From Pseudevernia furfuracea (Eukaryota; Ascomycota; Lecanoromycetes; Lecanorales; Parmeliaceae): a stretch of DNA of 64,000 bases. The position numbers and the translations under genes were made by a program. This document shows positions 35,857-48,240 of the stretch, in pieces. The notes under the pieces were generated by a model. The model ran no database searches, was not told the origin of the DNA, and saw only the letters and a list, made by a program, of their open reading frames with translations. Positions within the stretch are counted from its first letter, which is position 1. Each line of letters starts with the position of its first letter. Location of the stretch: NCBI GenBank assembly GCA_022315425.1, contig JAIUPT010000032.1, positions 124,001 through 188,000 of the forward strand, read 5' to 3'.

Positions 35857-36718
35857 TCATTCCTTGTTTAGTATTTCCATCATCTTTTGCGCTATCTGTG
35901 CCCACAAGCCTCGCTCACTAGAATTGGGCACAGAGTGCCCGCCGTTCCAAGAGTATATTTCCAAGTGTTTTTCGCCCACCACCCCCTTGGTCATGTCAAC
36001 GAAGTGTGCCAAGGGATCGTTCTCTCCGCACAAGAAAAGTGTGGGAATTTGAAGCAATGTCGGCATATCAGAAGAAGAGCCATCAAGCCTCCTGCGCCCG
36101 CTTGCGTCAAATGGTGGGAATGGGCAAAGTAGAAAAAGGCACTTGACATCAAGCGGGCGGTGGAGGAGGGTTGAGACAGCTGCGGCCCCGCCCTCAGAAT
36201 GGGCGAATATGACGTCCGGTTTGTTGATGCTGATCGAACAAGCTATGCGCTCTGTTGTGGCAAGGACGGAGGATGGGGAGTCAGCGTCCCAGATCTTGTA
36301 GAATGGTGGGGAGAACATTTCGCCGAGTCCTGTTTCCCGGCGTCAGCAGAGGCACTGCACAAAGTAGTGGTGGGGAAGAGGGATCAGGTGGCTTCTACCC
36401 GGGGGGAATGGTGTTGTCTCTATACAGCCTTGCATGTAGGTAAAGTCGAGTTTAGTATCATCACCCATGAGCCGGCGTAGCTCTTGCCGGAGTGGAGCTG
36501 TTGGAGCAACATCCTCGTCAGCAGAAATGCTTTGGCCAACATTCCCTCAGAGCCATGAGACCCCCGATCACTCGGGTGTTGCAGGCGTACCAGTTTGTGA
36601 CTTTGTTACCTAGACAGCGGTACGTACGATGGTCAGTTAGCGAACTCATTGCCGCCAAGGTACAACAGGATATTACATTGGAGTTTGCACCAGAGCCATG
36701 TAAGCAAAGTGCACGCAT
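35857..36718 (-). CDS. FSH-family serine hydrolase, LovG-like (209 aa)
   Basis: Alpha/beta hydrolase of the FSH1 family (PF03959). Proposed exons: 36718-36677, 36513-36399, 36329-35857. The first intron (163 bp) has an unusual acceptor (gacgag) and is the weak point; the second (69 bp) is clean. Opens MRALCLHGSGANSN, the family signature, then TAPLRQELRRLMGDD. Catalytic triad: S97 in IFAHSEGGAAA, D157 in LFLCGENDPL, H184 in WNGGHSVPN. FSH proteins include LovG and relatives, which release polyketides from reducing PKSs. The gene is divergent from such a PKS 1.2 kb away that lacks its own release domain, so product release or editing is the likely role. If the first intron is wrong, two in-frame TGA codons (36570, 36549) would make it a pseudogene. 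Confidence 0.8.
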
Positions 36719-37936
36719 TTTTTGATCTCTCGACTTGATATCGCAAAACTTGCAGCAAAGTGTAAAAATGTGTTAGACTGGCTTATACACAATAAGAGTA
36801 TAAGAGCATAGTCTAGGGCTGTGTAGCAATATGAATGTAGCATTAGATCTATATTATATGTAGTATCTAGATGAAAAGATTAATACTTCAGGAAGCAAGA
36901 ATCAAGACGAGAAATATCGCTCTCTTAAGCTCATTCGTTAAGATGAATTTGTAATTTGCCCCTTCGCAATCCGCCTGCAGTCAAGCAGTGGCGAAGATTG
37001 AGAACCCTGTCGCGCTCTAGGGAAACAAAGCAGAACTAATCCTGAGCCTTCAGGATTTAAACCCCACTGTGTAGTCAATGACGATGCATCTACTACATAA
37101 GAACGAAATGAGTTGGTTGCATTTAGCCATTGAACATGTTTGGGACCCCACTACCTCTTCTCCTATCACCCTCACGCTCGGTTTACAGATCATCTGACCT
37201 CTGTTCTATCCTCTACACGCTTATCAGTTGCCACCCTCTTTCTTCAACAAGCCATCCGCGCCATACCTCTCAATCACGTTTCTGCTAGTTCGTATGTCTA
37301 ATGCGTATTCGTGCATATGCAGGGCCCACTTTGCACCCTGAAAATTTGCGTTTCAAATCCATATACAGGGCCCCACGTTGCATCCTCAACCATGAGGTTC
37401 CGACCATACGCATGGCCCACGTTGCACCTTTCACCCTCGCCTTCCAACCTCGACCATATTCCTTCCACAATCACACCCTCGTACTAGTAGGCATCGTGCC
37501 AAGCCGCATCATTAACAGCAACTTGACATGGTGCTCGCTGGGTCCATACCATGCTGTGCGTATCGACTTTCTAATCCTAGCATTAGTCTTGTCCTTCTGA
37601 GAGCTATCTCGCTACGAATGAGCGCTCCTAGAGCGGATTGCCTCACATTCGGATTTCGGAATCTAGAGAGGTAAGCCGACATATACCGAAAATACGATAA
37701 CGGTGATTCAGATTATTGGTCGAATTGTTCCATCCACCTATTTGTTCTCTAATTGAGTCGAGTCGACGCAACTATCCGAGATGAACACTAGACTGGTGGC
37801 TCACATGACGTTCTAGAGCCTTAATATATATAACTATATTACTTGATGCCCCCTCTGAAGAGCTCCAACGGCTTATGAGAGGTTTCCAACTGAACACTGA
37901 AAGGCAAGAGAGCCATCACAAACTGTGTTCGCTCCA
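36719..37936. promoter_or_regulatory. divergent promoter region, hydrolase/PKS
   Basis: A 1.2-kb region shared by the FSH gene (leftward) and the PKS (rightward). A TATA-like TATATATAA lies at 37825-37833, 104 bp before the PKS ATG; a TATAATATAG-like run about 130 bp upstream of the FSH ATG (near 36850) could serve the other side. Contains the spaced GGGCCCAC/GTTGCA repeats listed next. Open frames within are shadows of those repeats. Confidence 0.5.
37320..37432. repeat. 2.5 copies of a diverged 45-bp repeat
   Basis: Blocks starting at 37320, 37366 and 37411 share the core (G)GCCC(C)ACKTTGCAYC about every 45 bp, with weaker similarity between cores (caaatccatata / cgaccatacg / cgaccatat). 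Located in the PKS-hydrolase promoter region; either a decayed minisatellite or repeated binding sites. Confidence 0.6.
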
Positions 37937-40900
37937 ATGGATTCATCACTGCATAGTGGCTTCACTGAAGATCAACTGAAAGGCGTGGATGTTGATAAGA
38001 TTTCTAGGGCTTTTGGTCAAGAACCCAAAAAAGCGTCCATGCCAGACCCTAAGATTGATGGAAAAGAGACACCAAATGGGAATTTCCAAGGGATCTCGGC
38101 CGCCGAAAAGCCAAGAGCTCTTTCTCAGGATGTCGATACTAATGAGCATTTCAGAGAAAAGCTCAGATCTATCCCTACTCAGTCTAACGTGCACCAAGAT
38201 CCACAGGACCATACGGCAACCCTCGCATCGTCCTTTTCAGCTTCAGGAGATGGGGTAATGCCGATTGCCATCGTTGGAATGAGCTGCCGGTTTCCTGGTG
38301 GTTCCAGTAACGTTGAAGGTTTCTGGAAGTTGGTTTCCGAGGGTCGCTCCGCTTGGTCGGAGGTTCCAGAAAGCAGGTTCAATGTCGATGCTTTCTATCA
38401 TCCAAACTCCGACCGCACTGACACTGTAAGTCTTGCGAGCGCTTTTTGGCTTGGCTTGGCATGGCATACAATTGACTAATCAAGGACCCAGATGAATGTC
38501 AAAGCCGGCCACTTCTTACAAAGAGCAGAGTACACCCAATTTGATGCCTCTTTTTTCAACATGAGCCCAAATGAAGCCAAAGTAGAACTCAGCTCTAGTG
38601 TGGAACTTGAACGGCCGCTAACGCATGCAGGCAACGGATCCAAGAGCCCGGATGCACCTGGAAGGAGCCTACGAAGCTCTCGAGAACGGTAATGTTTTCC
38701 GAGCATTCAATAGAATGACATGCCAATGACGATGAGATAGCTGGTATCCCTATCTCTGAAGTTAAGGGTTCTGACACTGCAGTGTTTGTCGGAGCTTTCA
38801 ACTCAGACTACGAATATTTAATGTCTCGCGATCCCGGGATCACACCAGCCTATAAAGCGACTGGCCTTGGGGCGTCCCTTCTATCCAACCGCATCTCGTA
38901 CTGGTTCGATCTGAGAGGACCATCAGCAACAGTGGACACAGCCTGTAGCGCTTCCATGATTGCGCTTCATCTGGCCTGCGAATGTCTCCGAAAGGGTGAC
39001 TCCAAGATGGCAATAGTGTCCGGAGCGAATCTGATCCTCGATCCAGACCTTATGCTGGCCCTCAGTACCTTGAAGTAAGCACCATTAGTTGAGAGTCACT
39101 AGACCTGCGATTCTAAGTTTTCTAGGTTTCTGAGCCCCGATGGAAGAACCTACATGTTTGACCAGAGGGCGAACGGATATGCGAGAGGTGAAGGAATAGG
39201 CACGCTGGTGGTCAAACCTCTATCGGAGGCGCTTCAAGCAAATGATCCAATCCATGCTATCATTAAAAATACTCGGACGAATCAGGACGGCCGAACCCCT
39301 GGCATCACAATGCCCAGTCAGGACGGGCAACGGTCGCTCATACAGGCAACATACCAAGAGGCTAGATTGGATCCATCCGAGACCGACTTCTTTGAGGCTC
39401 ATGGGACTGGTACGCAGGCTGGAGACCGAGTGGAAGCCGAGGCACTATCATCTGCACTTGGCACTGCATCTCGGCCCTCGCAGAAACCACTGCATGTCGG
39501 GTCAATCAAAACGCTTGTTGGCCATACAGAGGGTTGTTCTGGTGTAGCCGGTATTATGCATGCAGTGATGGCTTTAAAAAACAGAGTCATTCTGCCCAAC
39601 TGCAACTTCGAAGTCCCCAGTGATCAGATAAAGTTCGATGCTTGGAATATCAAGGTTGGTGGGCCATGTGAATAGAGAGTGGACAATACTGAACTGTCTA
39701 GGTCCCCACAAAGCTTGAAAGCTGGCCAGCTAACAACCCACGTCGGGCGTCGGTCAATAGCTTTGGTTACGGTGGCTCAAACGTCCATGTCATTTTAGAA
39801 GAAGCCCAAGACCATTTTAGTAACCGATTGGACTTGAACAACACCAGGGGAAAATTCGACACTCACTCGATCCACAAGCGAAAGATTTTGTGTCTTAGTG
39901 CTCACGACCCAGGTGGGATCGAAAGGCAAGCCGGGCTTCTTACAGAATACCTCCAAGGTCATCCTGGCTCAGAACTCATGAATGATTTAGTCTACACCCT
40001 TGGTCAACGGCGATCTATACATAAGCAAAGGTATGCAATTCAGGGTGACTCCATTCAGGGACTGCAATCAAGCCTTGAGAAATTGAAATACAACCCCTCA
40101 AATGCTGGAAAATTAAGAAGACTGGCTTTCGTATTCACTGGCCAGGGAGCTCAGTGGCCGAAAATGGGTTGCGAGCTGCTTGCTGCCTATCCTATCTTCA
40201 AGGATGCGTTCCAAGCCGCGGACAGACACATGAGCAGTCTCGGCGCTGCGTGGTCTCTACTAGGTATTATCAGATTCTAGTCGACCGGTTGACCGGCTCT
40301 AACCTTATTTGCAGATGAACTTCACAGAGAGACTGCGGATTCAAAGGTTGACGAGGCTGTTATCAGCCAGCCCCTTTGCACAGCATTCCAAATTGCTTTG
40401 GTCAACCTCGTCCAATCTTGGGCTATTCAGCCCAGCATAGTCGTAGGCCATTCCAGTGGCGAGATCGCTGCTGCTTACGCCGCAGGAATGCTGTCGCTCG
40501 AATCTGCCATTAGTGTTGCGTACTATCGCGGTAAACTAAGCTCGCAGTTGATTCGCAAAGATGGGAGTTCCAAAGGTGCAATGCTCGCAGTTGGACTTTC
40601 GGCCGAAGACGTCCAATCCTACGTTGAAGACGTTACCTTGGGCAACGCTACGATTGCTTGTATCAATAGTCCAAAAAGCGTCACGCTCTCAGGAGATGTG
40701 GGGGCTATTGACGAGCTGCACTCCAGGCTCGAAGAGAAGGGACTGTTCAGTCGCAAATTGAAGGTCAATGTGGCTTACCACTCTGTGCACATGAAGGGTA
40801 TCGCAGAAGAATACTCCAGGATTCTGCATGGCCTGAGCGTTCGACCCAGACATCAGGGGGTGAACTTCTGCTCCAGTGTTTTCCCAGGCATTTCTGTGGA

Positions 40901-43900
40901 GACCAGTTCAGAATATTGGGTACAAAATCTCCTCTCTCCCGTTCGTTTCAGCGAGGCGATGAAATTGGTGCTCGAGTCGCAGAATGAGCACGATCTTGCA
41001 TGTATCGAAATCGGACCCCACTCCGCCCTAGCTGGCCCATTCAAGCAAATTTGTCAGTCGTTATCCGCAGAGGCAAGAGCGGAATATTTCCCCTTCATTC
41101 TGAGAAATGAGGATGGTGTGGAACAAGCCTTGAATCTTGCTTGCAATCTGTTCAACAATGGCTGGAATATTGACGTGGCCTCCATCAATTTTCCAGTTGG
41201 CAAGATGGGACTTCGAGTGCTGACGGATCTCCCACCTTACGCCTGGGACCACAGCACTCAGCATTGGCATGAAGGAAGACTGTCCAAGAATCACTGTCAC
41301 CGCACCAATCCGCCTCACGATCTCCTGGGCACACTTTCAGATGACTCGAGCGACCTCGATATGCGGTGGACCAAGTACATACGTCAATCAGAACTTCCAT
41401 GGCTCAAAGACCATGTAATTAGGTCCGAGGTCCTTTTTCCAGGCGCTGCTTATCTCGCGATGGCCATGAAAGCAATTGAGCAAAAAGCGGCAATTGGCGG
41501 TCTGCAGGTCCAAGGCTACACACTGCGCGATGTGACCTTCTCCAAGGTTTTGGTTGTTCCCGATACCTCAGATGGGATCGAGGTGTCACTCATCCTCGAG
41601 CCATTTCGGCAAAGTTCTGCCGCAGCTTCTACAAATTGGAACGAGTTCCGAGTGATCTCTTTTGGAGCTGATAGAAGAGCTTATGAGCACTGTCACGGAC
41701 TCATCAGTGTAACTCACAGTCCGATTTTCGACTTCTCTTCTAATGATGAGGCTACGCTAGCCATGATGCGGAATGACAAAGCTATGCAGCCAGGATTATA
41801 CCAGAAATGGTTGTCTCAAGCTGCCTCAAGCGGTAATGCGCTGGGCCCATCGTTCCAATTAGTCTCGAAATGTTGCGTGAAGGGCGAACATGTTTTCTGT
41901 ACCCTACGCGTACCCGATAGATCTGGCCATGAAAGCCTCCTCACCATTAGCGTTCCTCTCATGGACTCCATTCTCCAGGCCTCAGTTATAGCGCTTGCCA
42001 ACTTGCCTCACCCGCCGGATGGAGCAGTAATTCCTACTTCGATCGACGAACTGGCCGTGTCAGTATCGATTGGACAGAATCCTGGCCATGTCCTCTATTC
42101 TCGAGGCTCAACCGCGGAACTGGGTCCAAGAGATTTTGAGGGCCATGTCACCATAGCCCAGGAAAAAAACGACATCTTAGAGCCTGTGGTTCAAGTCAGT
42201 GGAGCAAAGTTCGTGTGCATACGTAGAGACGAAGAAAGTAACGAAAGCAAAGACACAGCAAACAAGCTTTTTTGGAATGTGCTATGGAGAGAAGACCCTG
42301 CTGAAGTATCGCAAGAGGATGTTGCGAAGAGTTGGCCAATGACTGAGCCAGCACCTCGTGAAATCCACGAGGTAGTCATGCTCGAGAGAGCTATATGGTA
42401 TTGCATACGCTCAGCATATGAGTCTCTGCCTGATACAGATGTTGAGAAAATGGCTTCCCACCACCAAAATTATCATAACTGGATGAAGAAACAATATGAG
42501 CTGGGACGGAGTGGCAACTTACCTTTTCAGAGAAATGGTGATCAGCAAGAGTGGGCCTCTACTGACCAACATACTATTGAGGATGTCTTACAAGAAGTGG
42601 CTACTACAACTGTTCGAGGTCGCATGACGGTCCGTCTAGGACGTAGGCTCTTGGATGTCCTAAGGGGGGAGGTAGACCCGCTTTCGTTGATGCTTAAAGA
42701 TGACTTGCTGGACCAATACTATGCAGAGAGTCCATGCCAAGACCGTGTCTACGAGCAAGTGGCGCGTTTCGTGAGCCTAGCTGCTCACACAAACCCGAAG
42801 TTGAGGGTCCTTGAAATTGGAGCTGGCACTGGGTATGTGCTCTTTTGACTATTTTTTAACCTGCTCAGTCTGTCCTGCATGATCTCGAACCTCTTTTGCA
42901 GATAGCAACATCAGAGGCTGACTCAAACTGTTGTGACAGGAGTGCCACGTCATGGATCTTAAAGGCGCTCGGCGGATATGACAACAATTATCCCCAGTTC
43001 TCATCCTACGTCTTCACCGACATCTCGACTGGCTTTTTTGAAAAGGCTCAGGCTAAATTTCAAGCATGGGGAAGTCACATCTCTTATAGGTCACTGAATA
43101 TCGAAGAAGATCTGGAAGCACAGGGGTTCGGCGAAAACGAGGTTTACGACATCGTAGTGGCCGCTAATGTCTTGCATGCTACCCACAAGATGGATCACAC
43201 TATGAGCCAAGTAAATAGACTGCTCAAACCAGATGGAAAGCTTATTTTGGTTGAGGCAACCGCAGGTCACCAATCAAGTGGGGGTTTTGCTTTTGGATTG
43301 CTGCCGGGATGGTGGATGGGTAAGCAGTAGAACGTTTCTTGGCTTAATGTTGCTGATGTTCTTGTAGGCGTTGCCGAAGGGCGAACCGACAGCCCACTTC
43401 TCTCGGAAGGGCAGTGGACGTCTTTGCTGAAGCGCACTGGGTACTCAGGGCTCGACATCTGTCTCCGAGACAGCTTAGATGAGGAGCTGTGGGTCATATC
43501 GATGATGGTCTCAACCAAAGAGAACAGTAATGCGGGGACTGGCCCGTTTGACATTCGTATCATCTACGACACCGACCAAGAGCAAGACTTGGTCAGCTTC
43601 TTGGCCAAGGATTTGGAAAGATTCTCGAGCAATAAACCTCTAATCTCTGCTTTGTCAGAGACTGACCCTTTGGAGGAGCTTATCGTCATTGTCGATCATG
43701 CAAGTGACTCTTTTCTCTTAGACCTTGACCAGAAAAGGCTTGATGTTCTCAAAACTATTTTTGCCCAAGGAAAAGGCGTCTTATGGATTACATTCGGTAG
43801 CTCTGGGCATTGCAAAGAAGCAGGAGCTGGGGCTGTTTCGGGCCTTCTCAGATCACTACGGTCAGAGAATGGTGGCATGAACTATGTTGTTTGCGACATA

Positions 43901-46389
43901 GAGGCCGAGGACTTATCCAAGCCCGAGCTCGCTCGAGCCATTTCCAGAGTTTTTTCAAAGGTATTCAGCAAGTCTAACATGAATTCTCCGGTGAAGGACT
44001 TCGAATACTCCGTACAGAACAGACGAATAATGATTCCTAGACTTGTGGAAGACAAGCTTGCCAACGAAGCTAGGATGACACAGCTCTCGAAAATCGAGCC
44101 AGAAGAGCAATCCCTATGGCAAGAAGACGGCTGCCTACGTCTTGAGATGGGCCACATTGGGCTTCTGGACACGCTCCAATTCGTTCACTCTGAAAAGATC
44201 TCGAGTGAGATACCCTCCGACGAAGTCGAGATTGAAGTCAAAACGGTCGGTCTCAACTTTCACGATCTCATGGTCGCGACGGGTCAGCTTGCCGATCCGA
44301 ACGGATACGGTGTTGAATGCGCAGGTATCATTACCAAAGTTGGGAAAGCAGCGCACAATCTTAAAGTCGGTGACAGAGTCTGTGCTCTCACTAATGATAG
44401 CTTTGCCACTCATGCCAGAGCACCTGAAGTTCTCGTGAGCATCATGTCGGACAGCATGAGTTTTGAGACCGGCGCTTCAATTCCGGCTGTGTTCACGACG
44501 GCATACTATTGCATTCATCACGCTGCCCGCCTACAGAAAACCGAGTCTATTCTGATCCACTCCGCAGCGGGAGGCACAGGCCAGGCATGTATCAAACTAG
44601 CGCAGCTCATCGGCGCAGACATCTTCGTTACTGCAGGGTCACCGGCCAAGGTGGACTTTCTCGAAAAGACTTTTTGCCTACCCCGAAGTCATATCTTGAA
44701 TTCGAGGACTCTCAACTTTAGACATGACATTATGAGCCTTACAAAAGGTAAAGGGATTGACGTGATAATTAATTCACTGGCCGGAGACGCCCTTCGCGAA
44801 AGCTGGAGGTGCTTGGCTGTATTTGGACGATTCATAGAATTAGGTAAAAGAGACGCAGTTGAGAATGCGAAGCTCGACATGGAACCTTTCAAGAGATCTA
44901 CCAGCTTTATATCCGTTGGGTTGGACATCATCGCAGACCACCGTCCAGAGTTTGTTGGCAGTGTAATGAAAAAGATCATGAGTTTGTTCGCCAACGGTAC
45001 TCTGACCAGACTGGAACCAATCACTACATTTCCCATGTCAGAGATTGAGCCAGCTTTTAGATTCATGGCTTCGGGAAATCATATGGGCAAGATTGTTGTC
45101 ACAGCTGATAGAGATTGTCTTGTCAAAGTACGTAAGACTAGTAGACGTCCGTTGTCTTGCTGACCAAAGATCGCAGGCTGTGCCTAGGCCACCGCCAGAA
45201 ATTCTAATCCGTGCTGAGGCCTCGTACCTCCTTGTTGGCGGACTGGGCGGCATTGGTATAGAAATCGCTAAATGGATGGTACACGAGCGAGGCGCTAAGA
45301 GCCTTATTCTGATCTCAAGATCTGGTATGGATGCAGCAGGGACAGCAGATGCCGTCGAAGCTCTAAAAAGACCAGAGGTTACCATCACAGTGCGCAAATG
45401 CGACGTGGCAGATATAGAGGTTCTTTCAGCCGTGCTTCGTGACGGTCTTCAGACTTTACCGCCAATTCGGGGCGTGATCCAGGGTGCCATGGTCCTTAGG
45501 GTAAGCCTTGGAACTATCCCCTATGCTCTCACCAGGCAAGAAAGACGTTGAAAACTTCAAATTGACTTGACTTGTTCAGGATACGATCTTCCCCAACATG
45601 ACCCTCACCAAATACTACCAGGCCCTTAACCCCAAAATCTGCGGCTCGCAAAACCTCCACGATTTCTTCCAGCATTCTCCAGACCAACTCGACTTCTTCG
45701 TTATGCTCTCCTCCTTGGCCGGCCTCCTCGGCAATGCATCCCAGTCCAGCTATGCCGCCGGCAACACCTTTCAGGACGCCCTAGCCCACCACCGCGTAAC
45801 GCAAGGCTTACCCGCTCTAACCATCGATGTGGGGAAAGTCGTCGATGCCGGATGGGTAACACAGAACCGTGATGTCCTTTTGCGAGGCGTTTGGGAGATG
45901 GCTCGCGACATCCGCGTTACGGACCTCACTACTCTCATTGAACACCACGTACGCGCCCAAAATACGGGTTCTCACAAGCCCGCAGCTCAGGTTGCGGTCG
46001 GCATCGAGAGTTACCCCGATTTCGACGCACGGTTCTCGCACGTCGGCGCCAGCCTCGCTGGATTTTCGCAGAAGCAAATATCACAAGACCAAACACGATC
46101 TTTGGAATCCCAGATCACGGCTGCCGGGCACGACAGCGCGCGGTTGGTGCCATTGATTCTGGAGGCGTTCAGGCAGAAGCTGGGACGGCTGCTAGCGTTA
46201 AAGCTTGAAGATGTGCATGAGGAGGATACGATTGCGGGACACGGGGTTGACAGTCTAGTGGCGGTTGAAATTCGAAATTGGTTGCGGAAGGAGGTGGGGG
46301 CCAATGTGACTGTGTTTCAGATTTTGAATGGGAAGGTGAGTGTGAAGGGGGTGGTGGAAGGAATTGTGAAGGAGATAGTGAGGGCTTGA
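37937..46389 (+). CDS. highly reducing type I polyketide synthase, KS-AT-DH-MT-ER-KR-ACP (2617 aa)
   Basis: Eleven exons, all splice junctions in phase: 37937-38425, 38492-38581, 38631-38688, 38741-39074, 39126-39654, 39702-40263, 40315-42832, 42940-43319, 43368-45127, 45177-45500, 45580-46389. Builds a reduced, probably C-methylated polyketide from malonyl-CoA in the cytosol. KS about 107-535: C281 (VDTACSAS), H416 (EAHGTGTQ), H460 (GHTEGCSG). AT about 642-960: S734 in GHSSGEIAAAYAAG. DH from about 1020: H1054 (WLKDHVIRSEVLFPG), D1238 (MDSILQAS). MT: LRVLEIGAGTG at about 1524 and FAFGLLPGWWMG. ER: LIHSAAGGTGQACIKLA at about 2050. KR: LLVGGLGGIG at about 2260, Y2406 in QSSYAAGN. ACP: S2573 in GHGVDSLVAVEI. 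No thioesterase, reductase or acyltransferase release domain follows the ACP. Every catalytic residue checked is present. Product cannot be named. Confidence 0.97.
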
Positions 46390-46997
46390 TCGGGAAGGCA
46401 TATGAGGGATGAAAGAACCCTTTCATACTGCGTCGTTCTCTATTTGCGTGTCTATTTCGGCCAGATTTTCATTTGATCCTGCATCTGACCTGATTAGTCA
46501 CTCATCAATACATGGCGAAATGTATCGTCTATCTCTGCCCGGGCGATCCAACTTGCAAAGTCCCAAACAACTCAAATTTCAGGTAATTGAAGAGACCACG
46601 CCCGTTACAAGCAGGTCTCCGGATCCGAGGCGTTACCTTCAGATACTCAAAACCGATCAAGGCCCAATCCCTTTTCAGATGTCCAGAGACGGCAAAATTC
46701 CCTTGCCACGTCATTTACCCAGCGTATGGAACATCATACAAAACTCCGCCAACCATTCCTCAGATCCCGGGATGCTCCTTCTCGGCTCTGTCTCTACTGC
46801 ATCTCTCATCGAGCTCGACATGAGGATCAGGTTAATAGAATCACTTTCTTCTACGGATGCCCAGCTATAGGCCGCATCTACCAGCACAGTTCTGAATCTC
46901 TCGAGGGCCTTCAATCATCGCAGTATCATCCGCAAACGCCGAAAATGCCCACGCCAGCCGTCTCATGGGGTGATCTTACGCGTTTCTTTTCTAAATA
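46390..46997. other. 3' flank of the PKS gene
   Basis: Two overlapping plus-strand open frames (46409-46870, 46726-46998) have no recognisable motif and no clear splice structure. I do not call a gene. Confidence 0.4.
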
Positions 46998-47412
46998 GAT
47001 ATGTCGCCGGAATGTCCCCAGGTGCGCCGCCGGAGATGGTTCTTTTCACCCTGCGCCGCCGAAAGGCGTCCCATGCGATATAGAACCTCGGGTTCTAAAC
47101 CAGGAGTATTGGGTTGATACGCGTCTCTGTATGAAGCCTTCGGGAGGCAGCAGTGTGCCAAGTTGCGCAGCTCAGCCGAGAAGGCAACGAAGGTGCAAGG
47201 GTTTTCTAGTCTCGGGGTTCTCCATAGTGATGGCCTCTTGTACCGCCCCTGTGATTGGAAACTTGACCATTCACGATGGGCTGTTTGGCTTCGCCGAGAG
47301 GCCAATGAGTTCTAATTGTAGAAGCAGAGAAGGTCCGCCCAAGACGCACATCCTTCGTGGGAGCACTGAGATAATGAATCCATCCTTCCACCCCTGATGT
47401 CTAAATATAGGA
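46998..47412 (-). pseudogene. unidentified coding relic with in-frame stops
   Basis: A single minus frame reads coherently (WKDGFIISVLPRRMCVLGG, LLLQLELIGLSAKPNSPS, TGA at 47273, MVKFPITGAVQEAITMENPE, then RKPLHLRCLLG, TGA at 47174, AAQLGTLLPPEGFIQRR) down to a stop at 47046. Text on both sides of each stop looks like one protein, and both TGA codons could derive from CGA or TGG. I do not recognise the family. It lies 600 bp from the PKS 3' end, so it could be a lost pathway gene, but nothing shows that. Confidence 0.35.
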
Positions 47413-48240
47413 TATGTCAATGGATGATGGGTAAGATGGATTGATTATTATCTAAGGACTGTCCTGAGGGACGTCTTTGACCCCATAGAAACTGAGTGAT
47501 ATAGCCAACATGCGCAAGGGTCATAGCTAAAACATAGCCGAGAACCTCAAATTTTAACACCTGGATTATCAATGCATTGACCCTTAGGCCGTTCTACAAA
47601 CTCTTATCCTACTGTAAAAAATGTGGTTTGATTCCGTAATCTAGAAGAGCGCGCTGACCGTAACCATCAGCGAAGGAGCGATGCGGACATGTTAATTATA
47701 TGTAACTATGAGATCCTTGGCGACGATGAAGCCACGTCTGGCATCTGCCTCAAGCCTACTCATAAGTCTTAGTGGAAGACAAGACTGCATAGCCTGACAC
47801 TCATTGGCTTGGCTATAAGATCTACTGTGGGGCCGTGCCCAGAAGGGAGATAACAGCAAAAATTGTATTGGATGACAAGGCGGGCTTGGTGTGATATGCA
47901 AGGATGCCCAAGGGTCCATGCACACATTCTCTCAAGGACGATTGATTATTCAAAATTTCGATAGGACCTCGTATGTTCCATGTGCAGCATAAGCACTAGA
48001 CCGTAAGTAAGATGTTGATCTCTTTCCTAGAAGAGCATTAAACGACAACTGGCACGAAATCTTTTGGTGCATAAGTCTATTGCCTGGCATTTTCTGCATA
48101 ACAGTGTTGCGCTAGCAAAGCACCTAAATCAGCCTATTTGCCTCGCTTTGCCTTACTCTACAGCCGCAATTTACCTTACGCAAACCTTTTTAGCGCCATT
48201 GTTACTGCCCCTCTGACAACTTTAGTAATCTTTTATTCTG
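47413..48240. other. gene-free stretch
   Basis: Nothing supported on either strand; short overlapping open frames only. Confidence 0.45.

Noticed and set aside
36514..36609. A middle exon for the FSH hydrolase (VTKSQTGTPATPE...)
   Set aside because: It leads into two TGA codons; skipping from 36676 to 36513 gives the family text NSNDVAPTAPLRQEL and a complete enzyme.
47141..47160. A 15-nt stretch (cgggaggcagcagtg) identical to the universally conserved 16S rRNA site near position 340
   Set aside because: The flanks do not match any small-subunit rRNA and the stretch falls inside a coding relic on the other strand; chance identity.
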